Shown one piece after another: positions 15,601-29,200 of a DNA stretch of 64,000 nt. This DNA comes from Atopsyche davidsoni. Lineage: Eukaryota; Arthropoda; Insecta; Trichoptera; Hydrobiosidae. Made by a program: the position numbers and the translations under genes. Below the pieces are notes generated by a model that saw only the letters and a list, made by a program, of their open reading frames with translations, had not been told where the DNA came from and ran no database searches. Each line of letters opens with the position of its first letter. Within the stretch, counting starts at the first letter, position 1. The stretch covers positions 4,174,001-4,238,000 of the forward strand of contig JAILWY010000026.1 in the NCBI GenBank assembly GCA_022113835.1, given 5' to 3'.

Positions 15601-18129
15601 TCACAGAATAACCAGTCGGTTTAATGTAGAAAAATATGATATTTATATTATATTTTACTGATATCATCAAATCAAATGTTATCTTCATACTTTAAAACGC
15701 TACAACACTACCATACTCAAGGTGGTACATTATTAAATGTCATTTTTTTACTATACTTACACCTTTAGCATACCAGTTTTTTGTTGTATATCTAATTTCA
15801 TAAGTATTCATTAATAAATAAATATTATATGAAGTGTGTATTTATTTCAAGGCATCGGTTGTTTTCGTATTAATTGTTAAGAATATTAATTACTTACAGT
15901 TTGATAACCTTCATAATGAAAAATATCTGCTCTTGTATAAAATATTCCTAATGTATAACGTAAATATTCTAGGGAATATTAAATAAATTATAAAACAAAG
16001 TATTTTCTTGTTGTTGATTTATACCCTGCGAGATATTTGAAATAAGTCTTGCAATTTTAATGAAATATTAATGTAATAGATACCCACTCGCGTAGTCAGT
16101 CCACGTAGAGAATAAAATTAATTACTTTCGTATACGTGGACTTATGTTTTATCTCGGATTCCAGTCCTTGCCTATTTGGAAAACAAAAATATAAGCTAGA
16201 CATTCGAAAGGTAATTAATTCACTACGTGTCTTTTTTTACTGTTCTGGATTAATTAAATTTTTCAAGTAATAATATAAAAATGTATCTGTTAAAGAAGTT
16301 CTAGAACACCTCACATCAATTACATTACATAAATTTTGTAATGAAAACTACAAATATTACTTAAATTTAAAAGTAAAATATATTTTTTTTATTGTATTTC
16401 TTTGAATATTGAAAGTAATTAGTATGGTGAAACTTAAACCGAAGTGTTATCTCAATTATGGTCATAAATATTCTGTGATTTGTTGAAGTTTCTTGATGAT
16501 ACTTGGATATACCTGCACGATGGAAATTTCGATGGAATTGGAACTTCGATTACGCCATCGCAAGTTGACAATGACAGCTTTAAATTTGGTATATAAACTC
16601 AAGTTTTTTTCAATATTATTCCCCTCATATAAATATTATTTTATAAACCCGTGGCGTTGTTTTTAGACATCGGTTAATAAACTAGGTGACTTTGTCTCAC
16701 AGTGACCACTGGAGCGCTAAAATAAAATCAAGTGACATACATAAGGAAAATATAAAACAGAATTTAGAAATAGTTCTGTGATATAAAACTCCACCATTTT
16801 AAACTTTTAGTTTCTACTTTCAAGATTGACTAATAAAACCTGTATCCACAAATTTATTTTATTTTCAAGTGAGTAAAATAGCGGCTCGTGCGAGGTCCCA
16901 GTTGAACTCGACAGCAATAAAACGATCTTATTAAAACATAAACTTTAAAAAACTCAAAGATTACCTGATGAAAGCTCTATCTTGAGACTAACAGATTTAA
17001 AATTAAAAGCTATGAAGTATAAAGCCGATTACTCCTAGAACCGTTTCATATTTACAATAGCTACAAAATATTTCATATAAATTATACTTTGAAATGGCGT
17101 TTTTATAAAATACCTGCAATGTATATTGTTAGTGTTTAATTGTTGTTTCAGCATTGATACAAAATTATACATTGTAAATATTTTTTTGATAAAGTCAAAT
17201 TAAAAATAGTTCTTTCGTAACCCATACTTTAGAAATAATTTATGTATTCTTAGGCGTACGGGTTTTTGACCCGTTCTTTTGTTGGAACATAATCTATAGC
17301 AGTGTTGTTGTAATTAACGATTGTTTCTTTCTTTCATTTCCTTTCAGATTTTACTCGATTGATAAGCGGCATTATTGCAGTAACAAAGCATTCATATCGT
17401 TTGCATAAAAAATAAACCTGATAGCTTGACCTAGCGTACTAAAACATTTGTTTGAAAATTATCATTAGCATTTTTTTTTTTACTTTGAGTCATTAGAGTA
17501 ACATTAAATGGCACTTTTTAATTAAACAAACTAATTTTAATTATCATAGTATTTTTGAAGATATAAATACACTACTTTGGTATTGTTTCCACCTGCATAA
17601 GAAAAATCTTTATTAAGCAAAAAAGTCGAACTTTTGTTCAACCAATAAAAAAAAATTGTTTTCTATTTAATGTTATTTTAAAGCGATATAATTCAACTAA
17701 ACGTAAGCGGCGAAGCTACAAGTCTACTGGATGCGTCGATTTGTCAGCTTTTTAAGCACTTGCCGTTTACAAGCAGTTAGTCAAGTGGCCAGGGCTCCCG
17801 GATGTTCCGGCGCGCGACACCGGCTCTGGCAGCTTCCGGTTTCCGAACTCCGAGAGCAATGTAAATATAGGTGCATTCGGACAAGCTCTTTATCGCGCGG
17901 GAATAAAATACTTCCACATACAAAGCCGAAGCGATTAAATAAAATGGCCGCCGTAACAGCTTGAATTTATCAAGCAGAGTAATACATTAACCAATCAAGA
18001 ATTTATGCCTGAAAAAGAGGAGTCCAATAAAAAATAGTTATTTTCTTTTAAAGTAAAAAATATCATTGAAATCCCAAACGATATCTAGCAATACATAAAA
18101 TGAAAAAGTATTTGACAAACGCTTTGTAA
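12666..18129. other. Gene-free AT-rich stretch
   Basis: No coding sequence, RNA gene or transposon end could be supported. GC-richer islands at about 13320-13800, 15055-15185 and 17700-17960 contain short open frames without recognisable similarity. Confidence 0.55.
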
Positions 18130-18812
18130 TCCACTATAATAATATCCATGTGTGTGGGTGGGTGTGTGTGTGTATGTTTCATTTTTTGGTTCTCTATAGA
18201 ATATCTTAAAAGATACAACGCTGATTTTTTGCACGTAAGTTCAGTAAATTTTTCCGCAGTTATGTGCCGAATTTCAAGACGATAGGATAATATTTTCATT
18301 CATAAACTAATTTAATAAAACTATAAAATATGCTTTAGCGAGTTTCAATATGTACAAATTATATGATTCTGTTGTTCACCGCGAGAATTTCAAATTTAAA
18401 ACTTTCACAAAAAAAACAAATTTTGATGCTTCTTAGAAATTTCCAGTTTATGTCAGTTTGACACAAGTACCATCTTTATTTTTTCATCGAAATTGCATTA
18501 GAAATAATTAATCACATCATTAATAACTCAAAATGCCTCCAAAAAGAATTGCACAATTGAACGTGATAAAGACTGCATCAAATAAAAAACAGTGCAGTGA
18601 AAGTGATGCGTTGATTGTGACACGAAATGTGATATCCTATCAAAATGAATATTTCCTAGAATGACCTTGCTTTCGAAATTAATATCCAGTTATTCAAAAT
18701 ATATATGTACAAAATCAAAGCAAATATTCATCTAACTGTCAGCCAAACATATGTCCAAACACTATTGCATCGTCCATTGAATACGTCATTCTGTGACGGG
18801 CAACATTTCTAG
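18130..18812 (+). mobile_element. Helitron-like element, internally deleted
   Basis: The proposed 5' end starts TC after an A (TCCACTATAATAATATCC), followed by a GT-rich tract, as in many insect Helitrons. The 3' end is CTAG (18809-18812) followed by T. It is preceded by a 5-bp stem hairpin CGTCA-TTCTG-TGACG (18784-18798), with 10 nt between hairpin and CTAG. This fits Helitron termini: 5' TC, 3' hairpin plus CTRR, insertion between A and T, no target duplication. A short frame starting MPPKR at 18533 sits inside. The 683-bp length and lack of Rep/helicase domains indicate a non-autonomous or deleted copy. Confidence 0.5.
18533..18664 (+). pseudogene. 43-codon frame starting MPPKR
   Basis: A short frame begins MPPKRIAQLNVIKTASNKK and stops after 43 codons. 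An MPPKR-type start is common in proteins of Helitron and related elements, and the frame lies inside a Helitron-like element. It is probably the stump of the element's own gene. No domain is visible. Confidence 0.25.
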
Positions 18813-19797
18813 TTATTTATATCAGCCTTATTTTTTTTTATATATGGCCTGTTTCAAAAGTACGAATAAAACGTTGACGATGAAAAATATACAACACAGA
18901 ATTATAAATACTCCTTCTGGAATGTAGCAAAACAACAGTATTCGTAGGCATTCGATAGTAGGCGCAGCACGTGTTGTTTCATTCCCAATCATTCTGATCG
19001 CAATTCCGAAGGCCTATGGAATGTTTTTTTTTTATTTTTGCGTTACGGGCCCGCGGAGGTACTCTCTTCGGTCTCATAAAAGACTTAGGTGGCTTTGGTG
19101 AAAGCCGCGTCCGTATTATTGTTTCGGGTGATTTGCCGGCACCGCCGCGATGATTGATGTGTGGATGGTGTGATTCGGTTTTTGTTTGGATTATCGACCA
19201 AGGAGTCGTATTTGTTCTTGTGCGATTTCCAAGAATCGGTCTATTTTTGTAAGTCGCTGGCGTTGCGGGAAACGTATTTCAGCAACGTGACTTATTTAAC
19301 TTTTTAACGTTTTATCAATACAATAATATCAGGTTATAATTTTTATAATAATCATAAAATACCTCATTGATTATAAACGCCTATAAATGAGTATTTGAGT
19401 CATACTAGGAACAATACAAAAAAAATTGTACATAATTGAATATAAAACTTATACATTACGTATTTAAATTTAAAAAAATGTACTGTCTCATAAAATGTTT
19501 ATTAAATTTGTCTCGTTTATCTAATTTCATGTACATGTGATGTAAATATCAGGACGTAAATTGAACTTGGTCAACCTGGATTGAGAGTTTATAGTCTTAT
19601 AAGACAATGAAACCCATATAAATACATTAAACAATAAAAAAAAAAGTTCAAAAGATATTACAATTTATCACTAGGATAGTAATATTTCTCATTCTCTTTG
19701 TATACATCGTCAAACTGAAAGCAACGGGTTTTAATGAATTTTGCTTGAAGATACATGTCTCTGAAAAGATCTCCCACTGCATTTTATTGCATTAAAG
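18813..19797. other. Gene-free stretch
   Basis: A GC-richer segment (about 19030-19270) has no sustained open frame on either strand. The rest is AT-rich with nothing recognisable. Confidence 0.5.
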
Positions 19798-19894
19798 CAG
19801 AGGTCCCCCAACTGTTTGTCCCGTAGACCCCTTGTCGAGTTTTCCTGTTTTTCGTAGATCCTGCCTTGGAAATATTGATTTCTTACATTTGACC

Positions 19895-19958
19895 GGATTT
19901 TTTGTCCGTTATATCGAAATACGTTAAACAGGGGTCCGTTATATCGAGATATTACTGT
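19895..19958 (-). mobile_element. pogo/Tigger-like terminal fragment
   Basis: Read on the minus strand, it begins TACAGTAATATCTCGATATA and continues with a second copy of the ATATAACGGAC motif, the style of pogo/Tigger terminal repeats. It interrupts the hAT copy at 19798-20495, suggesting a nested insertion that has lost its other end. Confidence 0.35.
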
Positions 19959-20009
19959 ATACCTTTATAAATAAAAACACACAAAATGCAAATATAGAAA
20001 CATTTACTA

Positions 20010-20400
20010 ATAAAAACCAATACTTTTAATGCAAGAGATGGGTCTGATGCTTTAATAGCAAATTTTCAATATTTGCTTCAAATAAGTCTGATTTAACTTT
20101 AAATCTCCTCGCCCAGTGATTTCCAATCTATTTCTTTTATTTTGTAAGAAGAATGGCAACCGCACTCAAACCCCTTTCCATGAGGTATGAAGATGGAAAA
20201 GCTATCAAAAACCTTCTTGCGATAGTCTATAATGCAGGATAAATAGCAGGTATGTTTCTCTGAAGCCAAAATTGCTGATATCCCTTTCTAAACTGCACCT
20301 TCAGTTCTTCATAAGTGCTTATTTCGATCAGTTCTTCTTGTAGTATGACTTCCGATTCGTGGTATTTTGGTGATGACCTGCTTAAATGGGATCCATTCTC
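20010..20400 (-). pseudogene. hAT transposase C-terminal (dimerisation) fragment
   Basis: Minus-strand translation gives a segment running ...EELKVQFRKGYQQFW..., then YPAL-stop-TIARRFLIAFPSSY, then MERGLSAVAILLTK, ending in decayed charged sequence. The order 'YPALW...A...FPSSY..ERGFS' is the hallmark of the hAT C-terminal dimerisation domain in ZBED5-like transposases. The expected Trp codon is a stop and more stops follow, so it is inactive. Confidence 0.75.
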
Positions 20401-20495
20401 GTAGACCCCTCATTTACAGTTTATGCACCCCCAATTTTATTTTTCGCTGTCATCGACCCACTGCAGGGCGGAATCGACCCCTGAGGGTCAATATT

Positions 20496-23205
20496 GAATC
20501 ATTTGTTCAAACTAAAATAAGTTTTTTTTTAAAATACAATAAGTGTGATATGTTTGTAATTTCGCGTCGAAATTATTTTTTGCATAATAATGTAATGTAG
20601 GTTAGGTTAGGTAAGTCTGTCTTAGGGGGTGATGGCACAGAGGAGCCACACAGAGGGAGGAACCTGTAAATAAATGGCTTGCAATACACAAGCCCCGGCT
20701 GCCGAGGTGGTGTTTGCCGGAGTTCTCTGTTTGCCTGGGTTTTTATTTAGATTGCAAGATACCGAGAGAAGTGCTTCGTACACGCTGTATGTGTCGATAG
20801 TACACGCTGTATATGACGTTATAGATCGGTATGAAACGTTTTTCGTGTTATCGCGTTATGGCACTCAACTAGAAATTCTATTGAATAAATTTATTGGATG
20901 TGCAATATTTTATGATGCAATCATTTCGTTTTCAAATATCACGGCAATTTTTTTAAAATTATTCAAATATTTAAACTCAATTCACAATCTATCTTATAAA
21001 TTTAAAAATGACAAAATCACCTTAACCCTGTGATAAATATTAACATACATTTCTGTCAATACAAAACACTTATTTTCATTAGTCTAATTAGTAAGTACTC
21101 AGTTTAAAATAATTTTATGTTTGATAACACATAAATTTTTTTTTAGTTAAAATACACTTAACTATGAGTTAACAATATTTTTACGTATTTCAAATACAGC
21201 ATAGTTCAATAACTAAAATATTTTTTTCTGATTCGTTTTTTAGATCGGCATTTTCTTGCTTTTGTAATTACTAGCTGTACTCTGAGCGAGTGCGTGCGTG
21301 CATACAGAGTAATTCGAAGAATTTCTATAAAAAATCATACTTCTCGAGAAAACCATAAAACTTTTCACATTTCCCATAAAAAGAATAATTTGATAAGAGC
21401 AACGTCGTTAAAAATGAACGACTTAGTGCGGCCTCGGACGCTCCCGGCAGCTGCAATCTCCTCTCCTCCAATATCGCGAAGTAATTTTCGCTGACAACGA
21501 TAGCGAAGGCGCTTGTCGCTCTAACGGCCGACCGTATAATTTATTTGCGAACCGCCCTAAAGTATTTTTTTAACATGGCAACACGCGGAAAATTGCGTAA
21601 AAATATGCGCGAAGTTTCCACCTACGCCGGATCCATATGCGTAAATACGCAAGAAAAACTAATCAATGTCAGGCGTGCGTTTCAGAGCAAAACGTAAACA
21701 AAAAGTTAGTATCCCGAAACTTAGTTTTAAAGCATGCAATTTTTTTTTTTTTTTTTTAGTAAATGGTACAAACATGCTTTACTGTTACTCTGATGATTTC
21801 GTTTGACCGCAGTGTGTATCTCTTATTATTATTTAATAAATAGTAAATGTATAGTTTAATAAAGTACGTGTTCTATACTGACTATATTATGTTTTATATA
21901 TTATCCTGAATCAAAATACTTTGATTTTCTGTAAGGGTATTTCATATTTCGTTTGAACACAAGTCCTCTCTGTCGTTATAAATAATTTGATAAATTTTGA
22001 GGTACGGTTTCTCAGCTCTTCCTCATATTTCAAGATAACCACGACATGGAGTAAATGCTTCCGATAAATCATTGATTAATACAATTTAAACCTATCACGA
22101 ACGATTTGTAGGAAGCACTTAAAGTAACGTACGACACCAGCTTTTACCATAGACTAGAAATATTTTCACTCTTGAAAAGCTTCATTTAGATTTATGAGGC
22201 TGTTTGAGATTTGAACTTGAAGAACGGATCAAATATTTCGACAGATTTATTTTTTTATTCCATCAGCATTTGCAACCACTCGTTTCGACATTAGAATGAT
22301 ATTGAAGCAAAAATATGAAGTTATTTATTACAGAAGCAGTAGTTGTTTATAGAAGGTTAGACTTAGGAATAGTACAATGGTAGATAGTTAAATTAATTAG
22401 GTTGATCAGTGAATATAACGATTAATGTTATCGCTCAGCTAGAAGGTCGCGGCGGTCGATAGAGCCAAGACGCCAGGGTTTGTCTTTCGAGGATTTTTCT
22501 CGTCGTTTCTTGTATGAATCTTTGACATAATTGTTGTTAATGTCAGCCATTTTTTTTCAGTGTTGTGTTCAAGGACGGGTAGATGGCAGTGTGTTGCTGT
22601 CGCGCCTGATGGCGGTCAAGCAGAGACCCGAACCCTACCGCGACTGCGCGCAGTCTCTACCACTGGATATTCTGTAAGTAATTTTTATCAAACCTATAAA
22701 AAAAACATGATTTGTTCGCGAGAGTTGTTTAACTCGAATGTGTGGAATTAGAAAAATCGATAGCAGAAACGTGTCATGTTTTAGAAATCTTCTAAAATGT
22801 CGTGTTAAAAAAGTCTGCAGAGTTTGTAGCGCCGCCCCCTTCCGTCATGCAAATACCGTCCCCAATATGCTCTTGATCCCAAACATAAATTTCGTAACAA
22901 ACTACCGTTTTTTCAGCACAAAGATATGGAAATCGAAATTTGTATGATACGCTAGAGGTCTAGAGAAAATCCACGTCGCTTATGGGAGCGACCGTTGTCA
23001 CGTCAGTCACTCTAATGATGATACATTCTGGATATACAGGTGGAGATCTTCTCCCTTATTTTAAATACAAATACCGAAAAATACACTCTATGGGAATGAA
23101 AAGCATGTTTGGTTTTTTTTATATGTTTACTTGTAAAATACATACAACACAAGGATATGTTTTTTTTTTTTTTAATAACTATGTATTAACTTATTTAGGT
23201 TTTTT
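20496..23205. other. Gene-free region 3' of SDR-1
   Basis: No gene is supported. A T run lies at about 21739-21757, and a GC-richer patch (21270-21700 and 22430-22680) has only short open frames. A short GGTTAGGTTAGG stretch at about 20600 is too brief to be telomeric. The 3' UTR of SDR-1 presumably occupies the right end, but I could not choose a polyadenylation signal among many AT-rich candidates. Confidence 0.5.
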
Positions 23206-26200
23206 TTATTCCGATAATCTCTGTCCAATGGGCTGAATTGTCAACTCGTGTACCTGAAATTAAAAATAGCACATTTTATTTTTATCAAAGACTATTTACA
23301 GATTATTTGAGTGATGTCTTTACTATACTGTTTTTATTTTTAATAAAAATAAAAAGTGGCCCAAAACTTATAAATTACTATTTTTGATTTAAACTGATTT
23401 CAATTTCAAGTTCTTGCGGAAAATTTATATTCTGTTGGTATTTGGCAGTCAGAGCTTACGTCCACTCTCACATACACTATCAAAGACTTGATCACGTCCA
23501 CTAAAGGAGAGCCGAGGCGTTTGTCCACCCCAGTACGCCAAAAGGTGGAAACTTAATTCCGCCCTTCTGGAGGGTCCGCCGCTCGCAGCTCCGAGGCCCA
23601 CCCGACTAAATAGTTAACGCAGTGTGACAATAGAATAAGCCGGGCGAAAATACCTTTGCAATGTATTAATCATCGCTTATAATTCGGTTAAATGGCAGGA
23701 CAACGTTTGAACTTGAAACAAAAGGCAGCGTCAGATTGGAGACCTTTTATAACATGTCAGATTGACGGATATTTTACAGGCGTAGATGTCGCATGGAGTG
23801 GTGTTTTATTCAGAAGTTGTAATTTTCTAAATAGAAACCAAGAATTCACCTTGAAAATTACCAACTAACCTAACCTCACCAAAAGGCGCTATTTATAAGC
23901 TGTTTGCATTTTATATCAATGTTTGTAGTCACTTTCAAATCTTAGCATGTAAGCTTTGTACTACACAATAAACTCGAAGAAAAAAAGTAAAAAATAAATA
24001 ATATCAAGGCGTTAGGTAGCTCAAAGCAAAATAAATAATCTATTAATATTTTAGTTTCTGTTTTGTGCATAAGTGTTAAATATTAATGTAAAAAAGTTTA
24101 CTTCACCTTAAAATACACTTGCCCTTTAAACATTGCATTGTAAAGTACGAGTGTCTGGTAGACGAATAGCAAATTAAGATGCAAATTTAACCAAATGTGA
24201 TATTATTATTAGGCATCCTTGCGTCCCATTGTAGAGCAAGTTACAATTAAGATTCAGTCATCCCTTTTCCGGGTTCATTTCCTTCTGTTAAATTTATATC
24301 AAAATTAATGCAATAAAGCCTTTACCTGAACCTGATTGGATGAAACTACTCTGTTATAACAAATAAGTAGACGCACAACATAAATAGAATTCATTTAACC
24401 CCTACGTAACATACGGTGTGTTTGATACATAGTTCAATAAAATAATGTAATATTTAAATTAACATGTATGTAAAAACACTGTACACAAAAACAGATTATC
24501 AAAGAATTAAAGTTTTTATTTTATGGATAGAATATCTATCGAAGAATTTACCGCAGTTATCAAAAATTAATATAACTAAATTACTTAGTCATAACGCCTT
24601 TTCCCCATTAAGATTGAATAATCGCTGTGTATCGTGACGTGTGAACATGACTTTATTTAATACTTGCGTGCTGCGACCTAATTAACATCTAATTGAATTC
24701 ATTGTCAATTTAATGTTTTCGATAACGTTTTTGTCAACTTTCACGATTTTTGTAATATTTTAATAGTGTCTATTCAAACTTTTTAATCGGCATAAATTTT
24801 GCACATTTCAATCAAATGACATGATGCTTATCCACGTTTAAAATTACCGCGACGACAACTTAATTTCAAATTAATACATTGACTCCGTGTTATTATGTAC
24901 TTTACGTCGAGGAAAAAATCTAATAAGCTCGATTATTTTTCCAACACAACAAGCATATAGTACGATAGTGCGAAAACTGTATTACCTTCAGCTAAACATT
25001 TTTTAGAATCAAAATCAGTCGATAAAGTTTCCGGTGTACATATATTTTCGAGTCTCCGGGGACATTATTTGGATATCTTTTTCTTGCTCCAAAATAATAT
25101 ATTGCCTCAAAAATGTTTAAATAGGGGAATTTGGAATATTTAATATCTTAATGGTGTTTTTTACGGACTTTTCTCAATATATTTTACTTGTCATATTTGC
25201 TAAGCCGAGATGGTATCTACTTAATATTATATTTGAATCGTTCAATATTTCAGTGATAATAACGATTAAAATGAAACCCGCAAACCTTCAAGCTGCTTTT
25301 CAAGTATACTAAATTGTGATTTTTTTATACTTTGACTCTTTTTTTATAAAACCATTTACCAAAATTTGCTAATGTGCGTCATATGTATGTATCAACGATT
25401 TTTGTTGATTTTTATGGCATTAAACTTACTACCTGCATTACCCGATGATGTATTTTCAATAAATTTAAATTAGTGAATCACACACTTTTCACTGACACAA
25501 ATAATAATTGTTAGGTAGCTTCGATACCTTCTTACACGTGCATTTAAGTTACTGTCTTATATAACGTTTATATTTTTTGAGATAACTATGTTAAGTATAT
25601 TTTATACTCCAATAAAAAACAGGTAATTTATGTTCTCAGAACGCTAAGTAAACGATTGTCACCCCGTAGATTTGAGACTTCTCTCTGAAATCTGAAGCAA
25701 CCTTCGTTTGGTTACCAAGTTAATTTATCCCATTACATATTCATTTTACCTGCGCGTTCGGTCTCGTACTCAGTGCATATATGATTGCATCAGAGACGTC
25801 TTCAGGGATGAGTTGTTTCAGGTAGCAATGTTCTCCGTTGAGCTTTCCTGTGATTCCAAGAACTTCAGTTGCAAACGTTCTCGTCATTTCCGTATCCACA
25901 GACCCAGGACTTATACTCTGAAATAAAATGCAATATTGGAAAGTTTAAAACATATTTTTTGAGAGGTTTAGAACAAAGAGATTTCATTAAGTAGTAAAAA
26001 CATTAAAAACTTTGATTTTATTATTCAAATACAATTGATTATGAACATGGTAATCAATATCATAAGCATAATACACCTTTAATACGGATTTTTTTTTTTA
26101 AATTGTTGGCATTTAAAGTTTCTGCACGATTCAGTTGATTTTTATTGACAGATAAATTAAATTAATCAATTCATTAACAGGGCTTATCTTCTGCAATGAA

Positions 26201-29200
26201 ACATCGCATTTATGCTTAATGTCGACTCGGGGTGTTAAAAAGCTTCAAGTGCGAATTTCAAATTCACATCTCCATGGAAACCACCTTGAATTTGTATTAA
26301 AGTAAGTAATTAAGCGATGGTATCTTGAATAAATTAAGAGATAGCTATCAGTGGGCATCTAGTTTCTCTTGCAGGAACGATTTATTTCATTATTGACTAC
26401 GGTAAATCAAAAGGGTGCTTCTGTTCCTCCCGCAGTGAAATGTTCTATTATTACCCATTCTATACAATAGTCACGATTGAATAAAAGATAATAATGCCAC
26501 AGCGTTGTTCGTTACCCAGTAATAAATATTTTCTATTTACTATAGATACAGATAAAGCAAATAGGTGATAAAAATGGACGGAATTGCCCTTTAGGTTACT
26601 TACGAACTTTATTACCTGTTATCGACAGTTGTTTTTCATGGGCAAGTCTGGGTAAGATTATTTTGTTTACATATTTTCTAAGGGGCACATATAAACACTG
26701 TTTTTTGGTAAATTTATTTCAAGGAAATTATTGCGTTCATAAACCATTTTCATAACAAGTTGTTACTGAAAATAATTTGTGGTTCTATTTTTATATTAAA
26801 ATATTTTAAAACAAACAAAATTTTATCAATTTATAAACATGCACTGTAATTTAAATCGTATCATTTGAAAAGTGAAAAACATAAAATTCAATGATTTGAA
26901 TTTGCCATTTGAATGTATGAATTCGTAATAACTTTTTGATTGATATATAAATATACTCTTTATTTTCTAACCGTGACTTTGATCCGGCTTTTGAGAGCCT
27001 GCAGTTCGACTCTTAGAGACTCGGTGAGGGCAGAGACTGCGTGCTTGCTGGCAGGGTAGAGGCCCAGGGGGGTGTGAGGGAAGAAGGGCACGCTGTGGCC
27101 GGCCAGGCTGAAATGTCAAGGGATGATATTGAACAAAGGGGAAGGTACACAGACTAAATATAGTACTCATACTTTCATAATATTCGTAGAATAATTAAAA
27201 TCACTTCCTGGATATATTCATAAAATATGACTTGAATATGTTCACCACCGTGAACTGCTCAATGGACGAATCACTTAACCGTCTTACCTTATTTTTTAAG
27301 ATTTAATTTTGCATGATGCTTGTTTTTGTATTAAAAATTATTGCATGCTCAGAGTTACAAAAAATATATATATTGCAAGATTTTTAATATATCTATAAGT
27401 ATCATCTAAATTCGACTGGCATAATTTCACACCATTGAATGTCATGATTTATATTTAAATGAACTATGAAAGCATTATTAATTAACTTTTGCACAAATTT
27501 CAGTTTTGATGTATGATCTTTTTTGAACGAATTCAACAAAAAAGATAGTAAGCAGTACTATTTCTTGAAAGTGAGAGAAGTCTGGAGAGCATGTCCAGAC
27601 ATGTGTATAAAATAATGATTAATGATATGTCTTAAAAATACACGCAGGTAATAAATACTGCATACGTTTTGAGGCACCATTCGTCCACGTGTTATTGATA
27701 ATTCAATCATGATATACTGCCTCAAAAAAGTTATGGTCGTACTTATTCATTTGAGCTCAATGTATCATAAAAATAAATCCGTTGTCGGCAGTTAGAACCG
27801 CGGCTAAGTCACAGTGAGGTAGTGTAAGGTACACCCATAAAACTCGCTATTTATTTATATCTGTTCGCACTCACTCAATATCCCATTTGCCAAGCTGTCT
27901 CCGATTTCCAACGACAAAATGGCGACCTCCATAAAGCAGTCTAAGGGAGCGGTTACATATTACAACCCGCTGTAAGGGTAATAGGCAAATACTGGGCATT
28001 GAATAGATAACTCTTTTAAATTAATAAAAAAATTAAGGTATATTCATTCAAAATAAAATTTGACGTTTTAATTAATTTTTTTTTGCATAACCGATAGCAA
28101 TATACAAATTATACTTAATCTTGTAACAGCAATTAATAATTTCACAGAAAAAATATATTGAAAGGTCTTTTGGAGATGTAACAGTAAGAGCGAGCTAAAA
28201 TATTCATTATTGGATATGATATAAAATAAGTTTAATATCTTAGTTGTAACAACTGATATATTTTAATGAATAGTTGTAAGTTAAATTTCAGTTCTGACAT
28301 TGCAGAAATATTTTGACAATGATTTTTATTCATATTTCTATGTATAAGTTTGAAACGCATTTTTAAAGACAAAATTTTTAATTATTATATAATTTTAAAT
28401 TATTGGCGTGATGGTTGTAATGCAATCCTACCTGCTTTTCTGCCTATAATATATACTTCTTCGTAAATACTTATTAAATTCGCCAAATAAATGACACAGT
28501 ATTATGATCATGTAGATTGAATTTAGTTATAAGCAAGTGTGATGTAACCGCTCCTTCCAGGTTGTCTCTAACAATCTCTTCTGACAGGATTAACATATTT
28601 TTCAATGAAAACCCCTTAGACCTGGATTGTCGCATTAAATTTACTACTGTCAGCTCTCGTGGATATCAACTCGCTCGCTGCCTCCCTCGTGCCTCTATAT
28701 TAAGACCATCCCTGTTTGTCTAACTTATCCCAAATCCGTTCCTTAAAGAGTTCTATAAAGATTTTGTCGCGAGGGTTCCGGATTAAATTCGTTGATGCTA
28801 TGCAAAGTGCATTCTGCAATATTGACAAAAACCCTAAAGCAATGTAATAATATTTATTCTATGATTTCTCCTGGTGTTGAGACACCATCATAATATCTAT
28901 TGAGACATAATCACCAAACAGCCGACGAATTGTATCGCGTGCAGTGCTGTGCTGAAAATTGTAAAAGAGTGGGAAAAAAGCGATACACTCTATAAATTTT
29001 TATTTGTCGGTTGGCGGTTGTATTAGCAATAAACTTACTAATATGATTAGGCACATTTGTTTATACATAGAAGATGATTTAAAAATGATTGTACTAACCC
29101 TTGTACTAACGAATCACTTCCGTTAATCGAGAATTTTTAACAATCATACTTTACATATGAACCAATGTGCCCAAACCAACCAATATTTAGTGATTTGCAA

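Larger units (their letters stand above)
19798..20495 (-). mobile_element. Second hAT family, 3'-truncated copy
   Basis: The left end begins CAGAGGTCCCCCAAC, a hAT-type terminus. Nucleotides 20367-20495 are the reverse complement of 59375-59510, and 19798-19860 matches the reverse complement of about 60070-60132. This is therefore the same family as the element in the SDR-4 intron, in opposite orientation. Unlike that copy, it keeps transposase C-terminal sequence (about 20010-20400). The outermost bases of the right terminus are missing, so no target duplication can be shown. Confidence 0.75.

Noticed and set aside
16098..16142. 10-bp inverted repeat AGTCCACGTA / TACGTGGACT
   Set aside because: Short arms in AT-rich DNA with no target duplication or other copy; not distinguishable from chance.
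17731..17964. 77-codon frame in a GC-richer patch
   Set aside because: No family resemblance, no splice context, arginine- and serine-rich composition as expected from random GC-rich sequence.
20597..20614. GGTTAGGTTAGG run resembling the insect telomere repeat TTAGG
   Set aside because: Only about two units; such short runs, also seen inverted near 23868, are common in insect DNA and do not show a telomere.
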